Shown here: piece by piece, positions 31,536 through 43,492 of the stretch
How positions within the stretch are numbered: position 1 is the stretch's first letter
How the letters are laid out: the number at the start of each line of letters is the position of its first letter
Source of the DNA: Flaveria trinervia
Taxonomy: Eukaryota; Streptophyta; Magnoliopsida; Asterales; Asteraceae
DNA: 64,000 bases
Direction of reading: 5' to 3'
NCBI GenBank assembly: GCA_025506515.1
Contig: CM046456.1
Span: forward strand, 16,969,794 to 17,033,793
Position numbers and translations under genes: made by a program
Notes under the pieces: model-generated
The model's input: the letters and a program-made list of their open reading frames with translations, nothing else
What the model was told of the DNA's origin: nothing
The model's database searches: none

Positions 31536-32721
31536 ATAATATAATTTAGAGTTCATTTCAATTTTTCTCCCCAAGATTTGACAAAAGTAATTATTAGAAA
31601 CATGCAAACCTCACTCCAACACACACCATTACCTATGATTGTACATTATCATACAGAAAATTACCACATCGAAAACACAAACAGTTCAGTTAAGCAGCTA
31701 TTTGCAACCTAAATTTTGGCCTTAAAAAGAAAAAAACAGGTGGTTGCTCTTATGCAGTAAAAACACATCAAACCTGCTGCTCTTTGAAGCCCATTTATGG
31801 TCTAGATAATCCTCAAAAATCAATGATCACAATAGCAACAAAACAACGCGTGGATACAGCTAAGTGTTGCATAAAGTTGTACCTGAAATGTAATTAAATT
31901 GCAACATAGTTTGGACCTGAAAGCTAGTCCAGATTGACCTGTTTACACACTGAAGTCTTATTCCTTTTAACATGAAACAACATTAAAAACAACCTTACAT
32001 GCAGACACATTGCTGCAAAATTTGTACAAAAAATGTAGCCAAAATTGTAGCATAGTTTGAACATGAAAGCAGTCCGACATAGACCTGTTTACACCTTGAA
32101 TAGAAGACTTTTTCATGCTGAGATGAAAGCAAAATAACTAAATTCTATAAACATTAACTGCTCCATTTAACCCAATCTACAAACAAAACTGTTGCAATTA
32201 GACATACAACAGTCTTTAGTACAAAACGACCCAATTAACAACATTAATATTTAGTTATCTAACTCTTGCTATATATATTAAGTTTCATTCCCAATATCAT
32301 AGTTATTGACAAAAGACTCACTATTCAAGTTTAGTGACACTATCATGTAACTTTACTGATTATCAATTTAACCATATTTACCTTGATCTTATAAAATGAC
32401 ACACTCATCCATATTATCTAGATCTTATAAAATGACACACTCATTCATATTTTTTGATCTTATAAAAGACACACGCATCTGCCTCATGATGCTTTTGTGA
32501 CTAAATTTATGATTTTAAATCTGACTTCCTAAAGTCAAACATGTTATAGGGCAAACCCTTGTACCTCATATATACTACTAATTTTGTGATTGCAAATATG
32601 AAATTTTATGGTTAAAATCTTATCATAATGTTCACAAAAGAGAAGCATTGAAGAGAGTAAAAGGTTCTGGAGCACATTCTTTAGCTGGTGTTGTAACTTT
32701 TAAAAAACTCTATGTTATGAG
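31536..32721. other. AT-rich non-coding DNA with two local duplications
   Basis: No gene found. Two imperfect copies of GCAACATAGTTTGGACCTGA-type sequence (31898-31957 and 32044-32100) form a diverged direct repeat of about 150-bp period. A separate tandem repeat is listed below. Confidence 0.55.
32385..32485. repeat. Three tandem ~36-bp units with GATCTTATAAAA
   Basis: Units start at 32385, 32421 and 32456 with GATCTTATAAAATGACACAC. Each holds a TATAAAA. It lies 240-340 bp upstream of the exon-like ORF at 32722. Confidence 0.8.
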
Positions 32722-32865
32722 ATGGAGATGCAGTCCGAGTCACGGTTGTTCTCTGTCTATCTCGCAACTACCACTTTCCCACCAGTTCTTTGTTCAAGTT
32801 TAACCACAAAAATTCAGATTTCATCAAAAAACCACCACAGTGCCACCATCACCAGAGGATCGCTG
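32722..32865 (+). pseudogene. Possible first exon of a gene interrupted by SireB1
   Basis: An ATG-started open stretch of 48 codons, beginning MEMQSESRLFSVYLATTTFP, rich in Ser/Thr/His and basic residues and poor in acidic ones after the first few, which resembles a plastid or mitochondrial targeting peptide. It is cut at 32865/32866 by the SireB1 LTR. The rest of any gene would lie beyond the right end of the window. Could equally be a chance ORF. Confidence 0.3.
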
Positions 32866-33737
32866 TGTAAGAATTCCAATAAGTCTGATGCAGCCAAAAC
32901 ATTCAAAAACATCCAAAGTCTCTCTGCATGAATGCACCAAAGTACTGAAGTAGAAATACTTCGGAAGTTTTACACCTTGCCCTAGAAATATTCTAAGTGT
33001 AAAATCTTCCGAAGCCAAGACCAACATTTTCCGAAGCCAAAAGTGAAGTCTTCCGAAGCTTCAAGACAAAGTCTTCCGAAGCTTCAAGACAAAGTCTTCC
33101 GAAGCTTCAAGACAAAGTCTTCCAAAACCAAAGAGTAAAGACAGATTTCTTCCGAAGACTTTTATGAACATGTTTTTATCTGATTTACTTTAGCATAAAG
33201 CTAGACCACCTTTCCGCTTCAACTCTGTTTGACTCACCAACTTTCACAAGTTGGTGAAAAGGTCCATGCTTTTGATAACTGTATATTGAGGTCTTGAGTC
33301 TGAGCTTTTTACTTTATGTACTTAATCATTTTTGTAATATATTAGGATGTGAGCTATGGTATGTCATAGTCACAAAGGCAAAAGGCAATCTGCTTTTTGA
33401 CTCTACATTTGATTTTGTTGTCTAGTCTTATGTATCCAGCTAGCCTTCAAAGTATGGCAGGCTATAGGATGTAGTATATGTATCTCAAGTAGTTGTAACT
33501 TTTCATAATGCTTTTGTAATACTTTGTAATAGAACTTGAGAAGCAATAAACAACATTTTTGAAACCCAAATACTTATTTTTGTTTGCTATCTTGTTCTGT
33601 CTTTTATTTACTTGTGTTCTTAGCATCCTTTATTCTAGTTAACCAGTTCCCTATTTGATCTGCTAAGTGTTCTAAAGAACTCTCATCAATTGTATTGTTG
33701 TGTTGTAAAGTGCATCACCCCTTCTAACGGTACTGTA
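32866..33737 (+). repeat. SireB1 5' LTR
   Basis: Starts TGTAAGAATTCC and ends at about ...GTACTGTA before the primer site. The stretch 32955-33160 has six or seven copies of the palindromic motif CTTCCGAAG/CTTCGGAAG, three of them in a 29-bp tandem repeat with CTTCAAGACAAAGT. Homologous to the reverse complement of 43777-44575. Confidence 0.78.
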
Positions 33738-33739
33738 TT

Positions 33740-33751
33740 TGGTATCAGAGC
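33740..33751 (+). promoter_or_regulatory. SireB1 primer binding site (iMet tRNA)
   Basis: TGGTATCAGAGC, an exact match to the usual initiator-Met site, three bases after the LTR end. Confidence 0.9.
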
Positions 33752-33822
33752 ATTTCAGGCTCTTAATATAAGATTTCACCATCCTAAGATCCCTCACACA
33801 CACAAAACACTTAAAATCTCAA

Positions 33823-36540
33823 ATGGAAGCTATCATTAAGGCTGATATGGAAATTGTAACTATGATAAAGTCTCCACTGACCACTCCTAAAGACTTTGAT
33901 ACTTGGTGTCAAAGAATGGAAGGCTTTATCAAGTCTCAAGACTCCAGGACGTGGGACTCTGTTGTTGAAGGACCTTACATACCAAGCACCTCTTCTGCTA
34001 TTGGTGGTGGTATGATTCCAAAGGTTGTGGCTGATTTCTTTGATGAAGAGAGAAAGAGAATAGAGATTGATCAAAAAGCCATGACAGCCCTTCAAACTGC
34101 TCTTCCAAACTCCATCTATAGAGGTTTCAAGAAATGCAAAACAACAAAGCAGTTGTGGGATGCATTTAACCTAATGTATGAGGGTTCTACTAAAGCCAAG
34201 GAGAACAAAAAGGATATACTCAAGCAGTAGTTTGAGAACTTCACCTTTAAAATAGGAGAAACCATGACTCAGCAATACTTCAGATGTGTTGAGATTGTGG
34301 ATACTCTAATGGATGTTGGAGTAACTCCTGAGAACAGAGACATTGTAAGGAAGTTCATGTCCTCTCTTCCTAGGAAATGGAAATTATTGTGTTGTTATCA
34401 AGAGGACTGAGAACCTTAAGACTTTTACTCTGACTGAGTTGTATTGTTTTCTCAGTGGATACCAGATGGAGATGAACATGCAAAGTTCATCTGGTAACTC
34501 CAGTAATCAAATGAGTTCAGACCTCCATGTGACTAAAAAGGATAGCATAGAACCTTAACATCATCTTATATGCTACCCTGACGACACACCAAAGGGTCCA
34601 TTCATCACCTTCCTAGAGACTCCAAGAGAAAGCTACACTCAAGGAAGTCCCTTCCAAGAGACAAGTTCTTCTCAGGCTTTTGTTTCTGCTGATGAATCCA
34701 CATGTAACTTTCTTTTCACCCTTGAAAACTTGGACTGTATCCATCCAAATGATCTGGAGTATATGGAGATAGTTTAGCAAATGGATCTTCTCACTCACAA
34801 AGCCAAAAAGTTCTACAAGAGGACATGGAGGAAGTTTCCTAGCAATGCAGCCAGTGGAAAATTTGGATTGGATAAAAGCAAGGTAAAATGTTACAACTAT
34901 AACCAGATCAGACACTTTGCTAGAGAGTGCAAGGCACCAAGAACAAATGATGGCCAAACTCAAGCCAGACCAAACTACACTGAGAGTGCTCCTTAGAATG
35001 AGAAGCCAAAGCAGCTGTTGTTGCTATTGAAGAAGGAGGCTTTGACTGGAGCTTTCAGGTGGAAGAAACATCTCCAAACCAAGCACTCATGGCTGAACAC
35101 GATGAAGCCAAGGTATTGGAACATCTTTGCACTTCTAAATGTATTGCTAAAGTTAATAGATACAGGTCCAACAACTTAGAGATGAGATCTGATCTTGAGT
35201 TTTGAATACCTTAAATATGATTTTAAAAGGCTGAAAATGATTATAAGTTAAAGATAGAGGACTTAGAGAAAACCATTTCAGTTCTTAAACATGAGCACAC
35301 AAATTATAGGACTAAGATCAAGGATCTCATAGCCAAGTTGACTGAATGCCAGGCTGAGCTTGTGATCAGCAAAGCCAGGGTAGAAAAATATGTTCTTGAA
35401 GAAGAGGCCTTCAAGAACATGACATACTCATCCTTGCATGCAAAAGTTTGTTATCAGAATAAGCAGGGTCTGGGATCTTGTGAGATAGATCCTTCATATA
35501 CAATCTTGTCCGTAAGATCTCCTAGATGTGGAACTTATGAAGGTGAGCTTCCTCTCATAGACCCCTTGACTGAAGAGGATGAGGAGGAGATGGTGAAGAA
35601 TGGCTCTGAGAAGAGTGAAGAAGAGCATTCTAAGAAGGGTCACCATCCCTCTGAGGAGAGTAAAGTTGTTGGGATGACCAAGTCCAAGAGAAAGAACTTG
35701 ATTAGAAAGAGCAAGAGAAAGGCAAAGAAGGCTCAAGAGATCAAGGCCACCTTCAACTCTACATAGAAACAAGTCTTTATTTCTGGAGGATTTAAAGTGG
35801 TTAAAGCTGAGAACACAAACATGAACTCCAACAACAAGAGTTCTAGTTCATGTCCAAATCATCCCATTATCAAGAATAAAGATGATAAGTTATGCACCAC
35901 TGTTGTACAACATGTACCCTCAAGCTTCAAAGGTAGTTCTAACCCCACAAGAATTGCCACTTCATTTGAGAAGATGAAGATGGAGAGTGAAAATGATCAA
36001 GTTTAGTTTTGTTCTCAAAGAAAGGCTCTTAGGAAGAAGAAAATGGAGTGTATGTGTGAGAGTACTTCTCATATTACAAGGGATTCTCCCTACAATCTAA
36101 GAGGTACTCTCCACATGACCAAGGAAAACACTTCTAAGAGTTCCAAGAAGAAACTAGCTGCGGAAGAAAAATCTATTTCTTTCAGAAGCTCTAAAATGAA
36201 AATGAAGGCAAGTGGAAAATTGCCTTCGGAAGAAAATTGGTCTCGGAAGAAAGGAATACTTCTGAACTACTGAAGCCTACTGCAGTGAAAGCAAGATCTT
36301 CCGAAGGCCCAGTCATCAAAACTTCCAAAGTCAACAAAACTTCCAAAGTATTGAAGGTCAAGTTTCAGCTTCCAAAAGTGGTATGGAAGTCAAAGAAACA
36401 CCAAGTTGTTGAGAACTCTTCATCAACTTCAGCAAATGATCCTTCTAGCATGACTATAGGATCAATTACTGTTGCATTATCTTCAACTTCTTTTGATGAG
36501 CCCAAGACCAGTGAGGCTTGGGTTTCCAAATGTAACAAAT
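33823..36540 (+). pseudogene. gag: SireB1 gag, broken
   Basis: Starts MEAIIKADMEIVTMIK at 33823 with FDTWCQRMEGFIKSQDSRTW, VVEGPYIPS and TALPNSIYRGFKKCKTTKQL, a UBN2-type gag. A TAG at 34228 stops it where KQQFENF is expected. A zinc knuckle at 34889-34930 reads CYNYNQIRHFAREC, with the second Cys changed to Tyr. A coiled-coil part (about 35220-35440), an acidic stretch (35565-35640), and a Lys/Ser-rich linker (35650-36400) follow. The linker DNA contains further CTTCGGAAG copies (about 36160-36310). Confidence 0.75.
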
Positions 36541-36550
36541 CATTTTCTTT

Positions 36551-39368
36551 GTGCAGGAACAACTCAAGACAAACAAGAATGTCTGGATCATTGATAGTGG
36601 TTGTTCCAGGCACATGACATGCAATAGGTCTCTATTCAAAAACTTTAAAAGAATTGATGGAGGGCCAGTTGCTTTTGAAGGAGATGAAGGTGGTTACATT
36701 TTTGGAAGGGGCAAGGTCTCAAATAGTAAGCTCCGCATTGAAAAGGTAAACTTTATCAAGAAGCTTGGATACAATCTTTTGAGTGTATCTCAATTTTATG
36801 ATTAGAGTCATAACATGCTCTTCATTAAGCATAAGTGCATTGTTCTCAGGCCTGGGGTGGTCATTTCTCATGAGCATATCCTTCTTAGAGCCCCCAGGAT
36901 AGGGAACATGTACAAGATGGATTTGCAAGAAACATCTCCCTCGGGAGAAGTTTCATGCTTTCTATCTAAAGCAAATAGTGATGAGTCTTTTCTCTGACAT
37001 AAAAGAATATGCCATGTAAACTTTAAAAATATGAATAAATTAATTAAGAATTATTTGGTAACTGGAATACCAAAGAAAGAGTTTACAAGTGATGATCACT
37101 GTGTTGCACGCCTGAAAGGGAAGCAACACAAGGTATCTCACAGAAAAATGAAAGAAATTCCATCACTAATCCCCTACATTTGTTACATATGGATCTCTTT
37201 GGCCGCACCAGTGTAATGAGTCTAGGAAGGACCTCTTACTGTTTAGTGATCACAGATGATTTTACAAGATTCACTTAGGTCTTCTTCCTTAGAACTAAGG
37301 ATGAGACTTCTGAGATTCTGAGAAATTTCATCTTAAAGATTAAGAATCAATGTGATCATAAGGTCAAGAACGTAAGATGTGATCAACGAACTAAATTCAA
37401 AAACCAAATCCTTGATATATTTTGTGATAAAAAGGGTATTACAAGACAATATAGTGGTCCCAAGACTCCTCAACAAAATGGTGTTGTTAAGAGAAGAAAC
37501 ATGACACTTATTGAAGCTGCAAGAACTATGTTGTCTAACTCTAAACTGCCTATCACCTTTTGGGCAAAGGCAGTCAACACTGCCTGCTATGTGCAAAACA
37601 AAGTTGTAGTGGTTAATACTTATGGTAAGACTTCTTATGAACTTTGGCATAAGAGAAAACCTTTCATTGGTCTTCTCAAATCATTTGGATATCCTTACAC
37701 CATCTTGAATACCAAAAATCAAATTGCCAAGTTTGCTGAGAAATCAGATGATGGACACTTTATTGGATAATCTTCCCAAGCTAAGGCTTATAGAGTATAT
37801 AATCTTAGAACTAGAATAGTTGAGGAGTCAGCCAATGTGACTTTCAATGAGCACACTCCCAGTGTGAAAGGTTCTTGTCCAGATTGGCTATTTGATCTTG
37901 ATTTAGTTACCAACTGTCTTAACAAATCTTATGAGCATGTTTTTGGGTCTATATATATATTACCTACAGGTGATCCTGATCCAAGATTTGAGCTAAGAAG
38001 ACCTTCAAGCTACACATCTTCAGCTCTAATGGTAACCAATCCTGCAAGTGAAGCTTCTACCAACACATCAATGACAAATCCTGCTGATACTTCTAGGGTG
38101 CCTTCAAATTCTAGCTTAGAGGCACACAATTCAAAAGAAGAAGCTTCAAATATTGGAGACCATGGTGGTGGTGATAGTGATTAGGAATTTTTTGATGCTG
38201 ATAACCACTCCATTGATGAAAACATCAATGATATCACACACTCATTGAATTAAGTTAATCTTGATAAGTGTGCTGATGTGGAGGGTGAATCCTCATTGTC
38301 AGATCTGAATTTCTCTAATTTAGATCTGTCTAAGCAACTGGTTGTGATCACTTAGCTAAGGTTCCATAAGTCTCACCCTTCCACAAACATCATTGGAGAT
38401 GTTGATACAGGGGTAAGAATAAGAGGACAAACCCATGAAGCAAATGTTTGTCTTCATTCTTGTTTCTTGTCCCAGATAGAGCCAAAGAAAATTGATGAAG
38501 CTCTAAAGGATAGAAGTTGGGTCGAGGCTATGCAAGAGGAGCTATTTCAATTCAAAAGGTAAAAGGTTTGGAACCTATGTCCTCTTTCTCAAGGGAAGAC
38601 TACTATAGGGACCAGATGGATGTTCAGGAATAAGAAGGATGATAGAGGACTTGTCATCAAGAACAAAGCTAGACTAGTTGTTCAAGGGTATACTTAAGAA
38701 GAAGGAATTGACTAGACAGATGTCTTTGCTCCTATAGTAAGACTTGAAGCTATCAGGATATCCTTAGCTTTTGATGCATCCAAGAACTTGAAGATCTACC
38801 AGCTTGATTTCAAGTGCTTTTATTTATGGGGTGATAGATGAAGAGGTGTATGTCAGACAACCACCTGGGTTTGTAGATCCTAGTCATCCTGATTATGTCT
38901 GTAGACTTGATAAAGCTCTTTATGGGCTACACCAAGCACCAAGGAAGTGGTATGAGACTCTATCACAGTATCTCTATCAACATGGCTACAAGAGGGGTAC
39001 TAATGATGGAACTCTCTTCATCAAAGGAACAGGAAATGACATAATGCTAGTACAAGTGTATTTGTCTTTGGGTAAACTAATTCAAAGCTTTACAAAGACT
39101 TTAAAAAGCTGATGAAAGACAGGTTTGAAATGAGTGCCATGGGGAAACTCAATTTCTTTTTAGGAATTCAAGTGGAGCAAGTTGACAATGGCATCTTCAT
39201 AAGTCAGTCAAAGTTTGTTCAAGACATACTTAAAAGATTCAACATGACTGATTGTAAGGTTTTTAAGATACCCATAGCTAGAAACCGCTCCCTTGGACCT
39301 GATCTTTAGGGGGAGTGTGTTGATGAACATCTCTTCAAGGCTATGATTGGGTCTCTTATGTACCTCAC
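36551..39368 (+). pseudogene. pol: SireB1 protease-integrase-RT, inactive
   Basis: Protease VWIIDSGCSRHMTCN near 36570; GAG-pre-integrase around 36970-37150; integrase 37190-37790; RT 38440-39368. Integrase is dead by residues: the second-Asp block reads CDQRTKF where CDQGTEF is expected, and the Glu block reads NGVVKRRN instead of NGVAERRN. In RT, FKCFYLWG-like sequence near 38810 and PPGFVDPSHPD, KALYGLHQAPRKWYE are clear, but YVDDIIF is missing: VQVY (near 39055) joins directly to sequence that should follow it. Stops fall at former Gln (TAG/TAA) and Trp (TAG) codons, for example near 37278, 38561, 38696 and 38714. It ends at the L3 insertion. Confidence 0.82.
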
Positions 39369-42100
39369 TGTAACATCCACCATTTTCAAGTTATAAACCC
39401 AAATGCGAACTAAAACATAACTTTCATACGATATGAATTTATTTATTTAACTTATTTTATTTATATTAATGAATTATGTAGATTAGACGTGTTGTTTAAT
39501 CAATATTAGGAATTGATGTATTCAATTTATCATTTAAACAACTGATAATAACTTATTGATCTATTAATAAATCTTTTTCATAAAATTATACGAATATTAA
39601 ACATGTTACAATAAATAACTAAATGGTAAAGTTTTTATTAAAAGTTGTATAAACTAGTTATTGATTCAAGAAAACTTATAAATAAATAATTTGAATTGTT
39701 TTAAAACTTGAGTTTTAATAAGTTTGGGGTTAAACTTTTAATTTTTGAAACTTATTTTAAAAGTTTATTACATGAAATAATAACTATTAAAATTACAAGG
39801 ACCAAAAGTGTAACTTCAATTTAAATCAACCCAAACCCCCACCCTCGGTCCCTGTCATCGGCCATATCTCCGGCCAACACCTCTGACGACCTCGTAGGTC
39901 TTAAATTCAACCATTTAATCCAATTAAAATGACTCAAACCGTTTGTAGACTGTTTTGAAACGTAGAACATTAACCCAATTCGATTATAACCGTAGCATTA
40001 ATGGGTTCGAGTAAAACAGAAACCCAATTCATGATCTTTAACTCTTTAACCTTAAAACAACTAAAATTGAAGCTATAAAAGTGATCCTAAATGATCTGAG
40101 TAGTTCCTTTGAGTTATTCGATCAAACAATTGAACATTCAACACACATATTCATTGGATTTAATCGAAGGCTTCACCTGCGACTTCAACCATGGTGTTCA
40201 ACATCTTCTGTGCAATCTGAACTCTAATAAGTAGAGGGCTTTCATCCCTGGAAGCTTTAGCCCTCATTAATTGAACCATATCAACAATAATAATACGGAT
40301 TCAGACTATCATTCAGTCGCGGCTATCCTTCATATAGTTCATCATCAATTCGAACTTAATCAAATAAGTTAATCACATAATCATACGCGGTTTTACATGG
40401 AGAATCAAAGCCCCAAGTTTAATTTGGGTATCAAAATTGATTCTATGTTCGATTGAATTCAATTCAATTCTAGGGTTCATGTTGATTTGGGGGATTTAAG
40501 CAATTAATGTTTAAAATATTATGGAACAACTTTTAAAATATCTGGGCTATAGCTCAACTTGTAACACGCAAACCCCATAGGCAGGAAGTCCTGGGTTCAA
40601 ACAGGGCCTCTACCAACCTTTTGTTTTAATTGTTTTTTCTACATTTATAATTCAGAAAAATTATTATTATATTAATAAATCAAAAAAATAATAATTTGTT
40701 AACTAAAACATTTCAGGAATTATTAAATAAATTTTAAAGGTTTTAAAACTTACGATTGTAAATTTATTTATTTATTTTGTAGAATAACTAAGGTTATAAA
40801 AACATTATTAATTTTTTATGTAATTTAAATGCTATAAATTCATTATAGCATAATTTAGATTATTTCAAAACATTTTAAATCTACAATTACTTTAAATAAT
40901 TTATTATTCAAATAATTATTTAAACAATAATATTAATAATTATTTATTCAATTATTCATTTAATCATGATGTCATGAATAGTTAATCATTTAAATTTAAA
41001 TGACTAATTAATTTACTATGTTATAACGTAAGTAATTATTAAATTAGTTATTTTGTACATAATATATACTTAACCTTTATTAAACCAATTATTATGAATT
41101 AAATTATTTGATTTCATTAATCATTCATTTTCGTTCTCAACTTTAATTGATATATATTTATTGAATCTAAATATAGTTAGTTACATGATCTTATTATCAA
41201 AACCTCAAATTCCAATTGCAACCCTAATTCATATCTAGTCATCAATCATAACTTTATTATAATCCTAAGACACCAAATCTTAGGTTGAATCGTGAAGGAA
41301 TCGTTGGGACCATCTTATTCTCTTATCGTTATCTTAAGTGCATCTTGTGAGTTTTTCATGTGAGTTTTTCATACACCTTTTTACTTTATTTTATACCTTT
41401 TGGGGTGAAACATATTAACCTTATAAACTTACACTTGTAAACATCTTGATACTTGTAAATGCACATGCAATTCATCTTTACCTTTTTTTCATAGTTATTG
41501 ATGTTATTGTGAGTGTTATATAAGATACATTATATCTTGACAATCATTAACTATTGCTAGTCTGGTGACGTCATAGATCTATGGGCCTGACAAGCCTATT
41601 TGGTGCTAAAGCCGATGTATTGCCGGCTCCTGATGATGTATGACTTGTTCATCAGGGGAACCAAGTACACTTAGCCAATCATTATAAACTCGTAATCTTA
41701 ATCTTAGTCGAGGTTTGATTGTAGCTATATGTGTTTTATAAACTTGCATAATTCATAACCATTGACACGAATTGCTACTTGTAAATCTTTATATGTATAT
41801 GTATGCTTAACCCGTGGAAACTCACCAACTTTCAAAGTTGACCCTTTATTTTTAACATGTTACAGGATTGCTACTTGAGGAACTCTTTTTGCTCATATAG
41901 GACTTGGACTTAGTTTAATTAAATATCTTATGTTGTTGATCATATCTTTGTTGTATTGCAAAGACTTAATTGTCTTGTATTTTTCAATGAAAAATGGTAC
42001 TTAATATTATTCCAACTTATCTAGTTCCATGTGCTATGAACAATTGTTTCGCATTCCTCCGCCCCGATGATTCCACCGTCGCTCGGGGTGTGACACTCAC
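39364..42100 (+). mobile_element. L3: solo LTR with target duplication CTCAC
   Basis: TGTAACATCCACC at 39369 to CGGGGTGTGACA at 42095, 2.7 kb, flanked by CTCAC at 39364-39368 and 42096-42100. The duplication sits in the RT codons for MYLT-ASRP, so the insertion point is exact. A TATA box TATAAAA is at 40074-40080. No protein-coding content. Ends resemble L2. Interior is AT-rich, apart from a tRNA-like block at 40543-40611. Confidence 0.85.
40543..40611 (+). repeat. tRNA-like segment inside L3
   Basis: TGGGCTATAGCTCAACTTGT resembles a pol III A box and CTGGGTTCAAACAGGGCCTC a B box, about 45 bp apart. There is a CCCATAG loop-like stretch between. The arms do not pair well enough for a working tRNA gene. 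It may be a tRNA-derived relic or SINE-type head taken into the LTR. Confidence 0.4.
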
Positions 42101-42725
42101 AGCTAGCAGGCCTGATATCATGTTTGCTACATGTATTTGTGCAAGATATCAAGCCAACCCCAAGATTTCACACCTAATCACTATCAAAAGAATTCTAAGA
42201 TATCTCAAAAATGCTCCATCACTTGGACTTTGGTATCCAAAGACTCTAATTTCAATTTGTATGCTTATACAGATAGTAACTATGGTGGCTGCAACATGAC
42301 TGCACAGTCTACATTAAGGGGATGTCAATTTCTTGGTGGCAGGATAGTCTCTTGGCAATGTAAGAAACAATCATGTGTATCTGCATCAACTACAGAGGCT
42401 GAATACATTGTTGCTGCAAGCTGCTGTGCTCAAGTGCTTTGGATTTAAAATCAGATGCTGGAATATGGATTCAACTTCAAGGAGACTCCCATCCATATAG
42501 ACAACAATAAGTGTTATCTCAATAACAGAGAATCCTGTGCAGCACTCAAGGACAAATTACATCAATATCAAGTATCATTTGATTAGAGATAACTTTGAAA
42601 ATGGATTAATCAAACTAGTAAAAGTTAACACAAATGAACAATATGCTGATCTGTTCACCAAAGCTTTTGATGAACAAAGATTCAAATATCTTGTATCAAC
42701 TATTAGGATGATCAACTTTGAGTAG
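42101..42725 (+). pseudogene. pol: SireB1 RNase H and pol C-terminus
   Basis: Continues pol after L3. ASRPDIMFATCICARYQA, then YAYTDSNYGGC, STLRGCQFLGG (Arg where SireB2 has Gly), SASTTEAEYIVAAS, and YADLFTKAFDEQRF with a stop at 42723. One frame change near 42240 and a stop near 42448. Confidence 0.82.
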
Positions 42726-43084
42726 CTTTTCTTAAAACTTAATCATATTATTTCTAAAACCTATGTATCCTATGTTGTCTATTTTATCACTTTTATAAGC
42801 CCTTGCTCTCTTTGGAAGTAAAATATTTATAAAAGACGTTCCTTAGATTTTTGAAAATTTTGATCTCTTTATCCTTTGAAAGATTTAAATTTACCTTTGG
42901 AAGAAACTTATGACTTAGCAAACAAATATCTACTTAAGTAGTTTTACCTTCGAAAGAAAGTTATGAAATATCTTCTGAAGCTTAAAATCAACTTAAGTAC
43001 TTGTATGTTTTATGAGAACAAATTTTCTTCCAAAAGCAAAAAATTTTCGGAAGCGTTTATTCTTCTTAGAATAAACACTCAGTC
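42726..43084 (+). other. SireB1 pol-to-third-ORF spacer with decayed motifs
   Basis: Non-coding. Contains degenerate versions of the CTTCGGAAG motif (about 42895-43055), for example CTTTGGAAG, CTTCGAAAG, TTTCGGAAG. This matches the layout of SireB2 at 60290-60650, but the promoter and N-terminal part of the third ORF seem deleted here. Confidence 0.5.
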
Positions 43085-43492
43085 TTCTCAGTTAAAGTCA
43101 TCAAGGATACAACAAGACAAGATTGATCAACAAGGTGCTGTAGAATAGTCTTCTCAGTTAAAGTCATCAAAGAGAAGGAAGAGGATGTCTTCTAGACCAA
43201 AGTCAAAGAAGAAGTCTAAACCATCCACCTCAATACCTCAAGGTGAGTCAAATCAACATGAGGAAGTGCATGAAGAGGCAACCCAATCAACTCCAATTCA
43301 AGTGACTCTTCTTGCTTCTAAGAGACCCATTTTATCCTAGACCTTCACAACTATTCCAAAAAGATGGCATGTGATTAGAGATCAAGGTGGTGAGAATGTC
43401 TACACATGGCAAGACTTATTCAACCTACCTTTGCATGATCTCTTTAAGATGAGAAGATACTATGAAAGTTTGAGTGATCCTAACCATCCGAT
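43085..43492 (+). pseudogene. SireB1 third ORF, C-terminal remnant
   Basis: Only about the last 120 codons of the third ORF survive: a Lys/Ser-rich stretch (RPKSKKKSKPSTS, about 43190), then RWHVIRDQGGENVYTWQDLF and LPLHDLFKMRRYYESLSDP. This matches the SireB2 C-terminus at 44617-44976. The remaining ~1100 codons are deleted between about 43080 and 43145. The end is cut by L4 at 43493. Confidence 0.68.

Larger units (their letters stand above)
32866..43492 (+). mobile_element. SireB1: old Sirevirus-like copia element, truncated by later insertions
   Basis: Plus-strand element: 5' LTR 32866-33737, primer site 33740-33751, gag 33823 to about 36540, pol 36551-39368 and 42101-42725, and the end of a third ORF up to 43492. 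It carries solo LTR L3 inside RNase H and is cut at 43492/43493 by L4; its 3' LTR is not in the window. LTR and pol are homologous to SireB2, so the two are one family. It has many in-frame stops, most at codons that are Gln or Trp in SireB2. Confidence 0.82.

Noticed and set aside
40543..40611. Functional tRNA gene
   Set aside because: Box-like elements are present but the arms do not pair and no good anticodon stem forms; kept only as a tRNA-like repeat.
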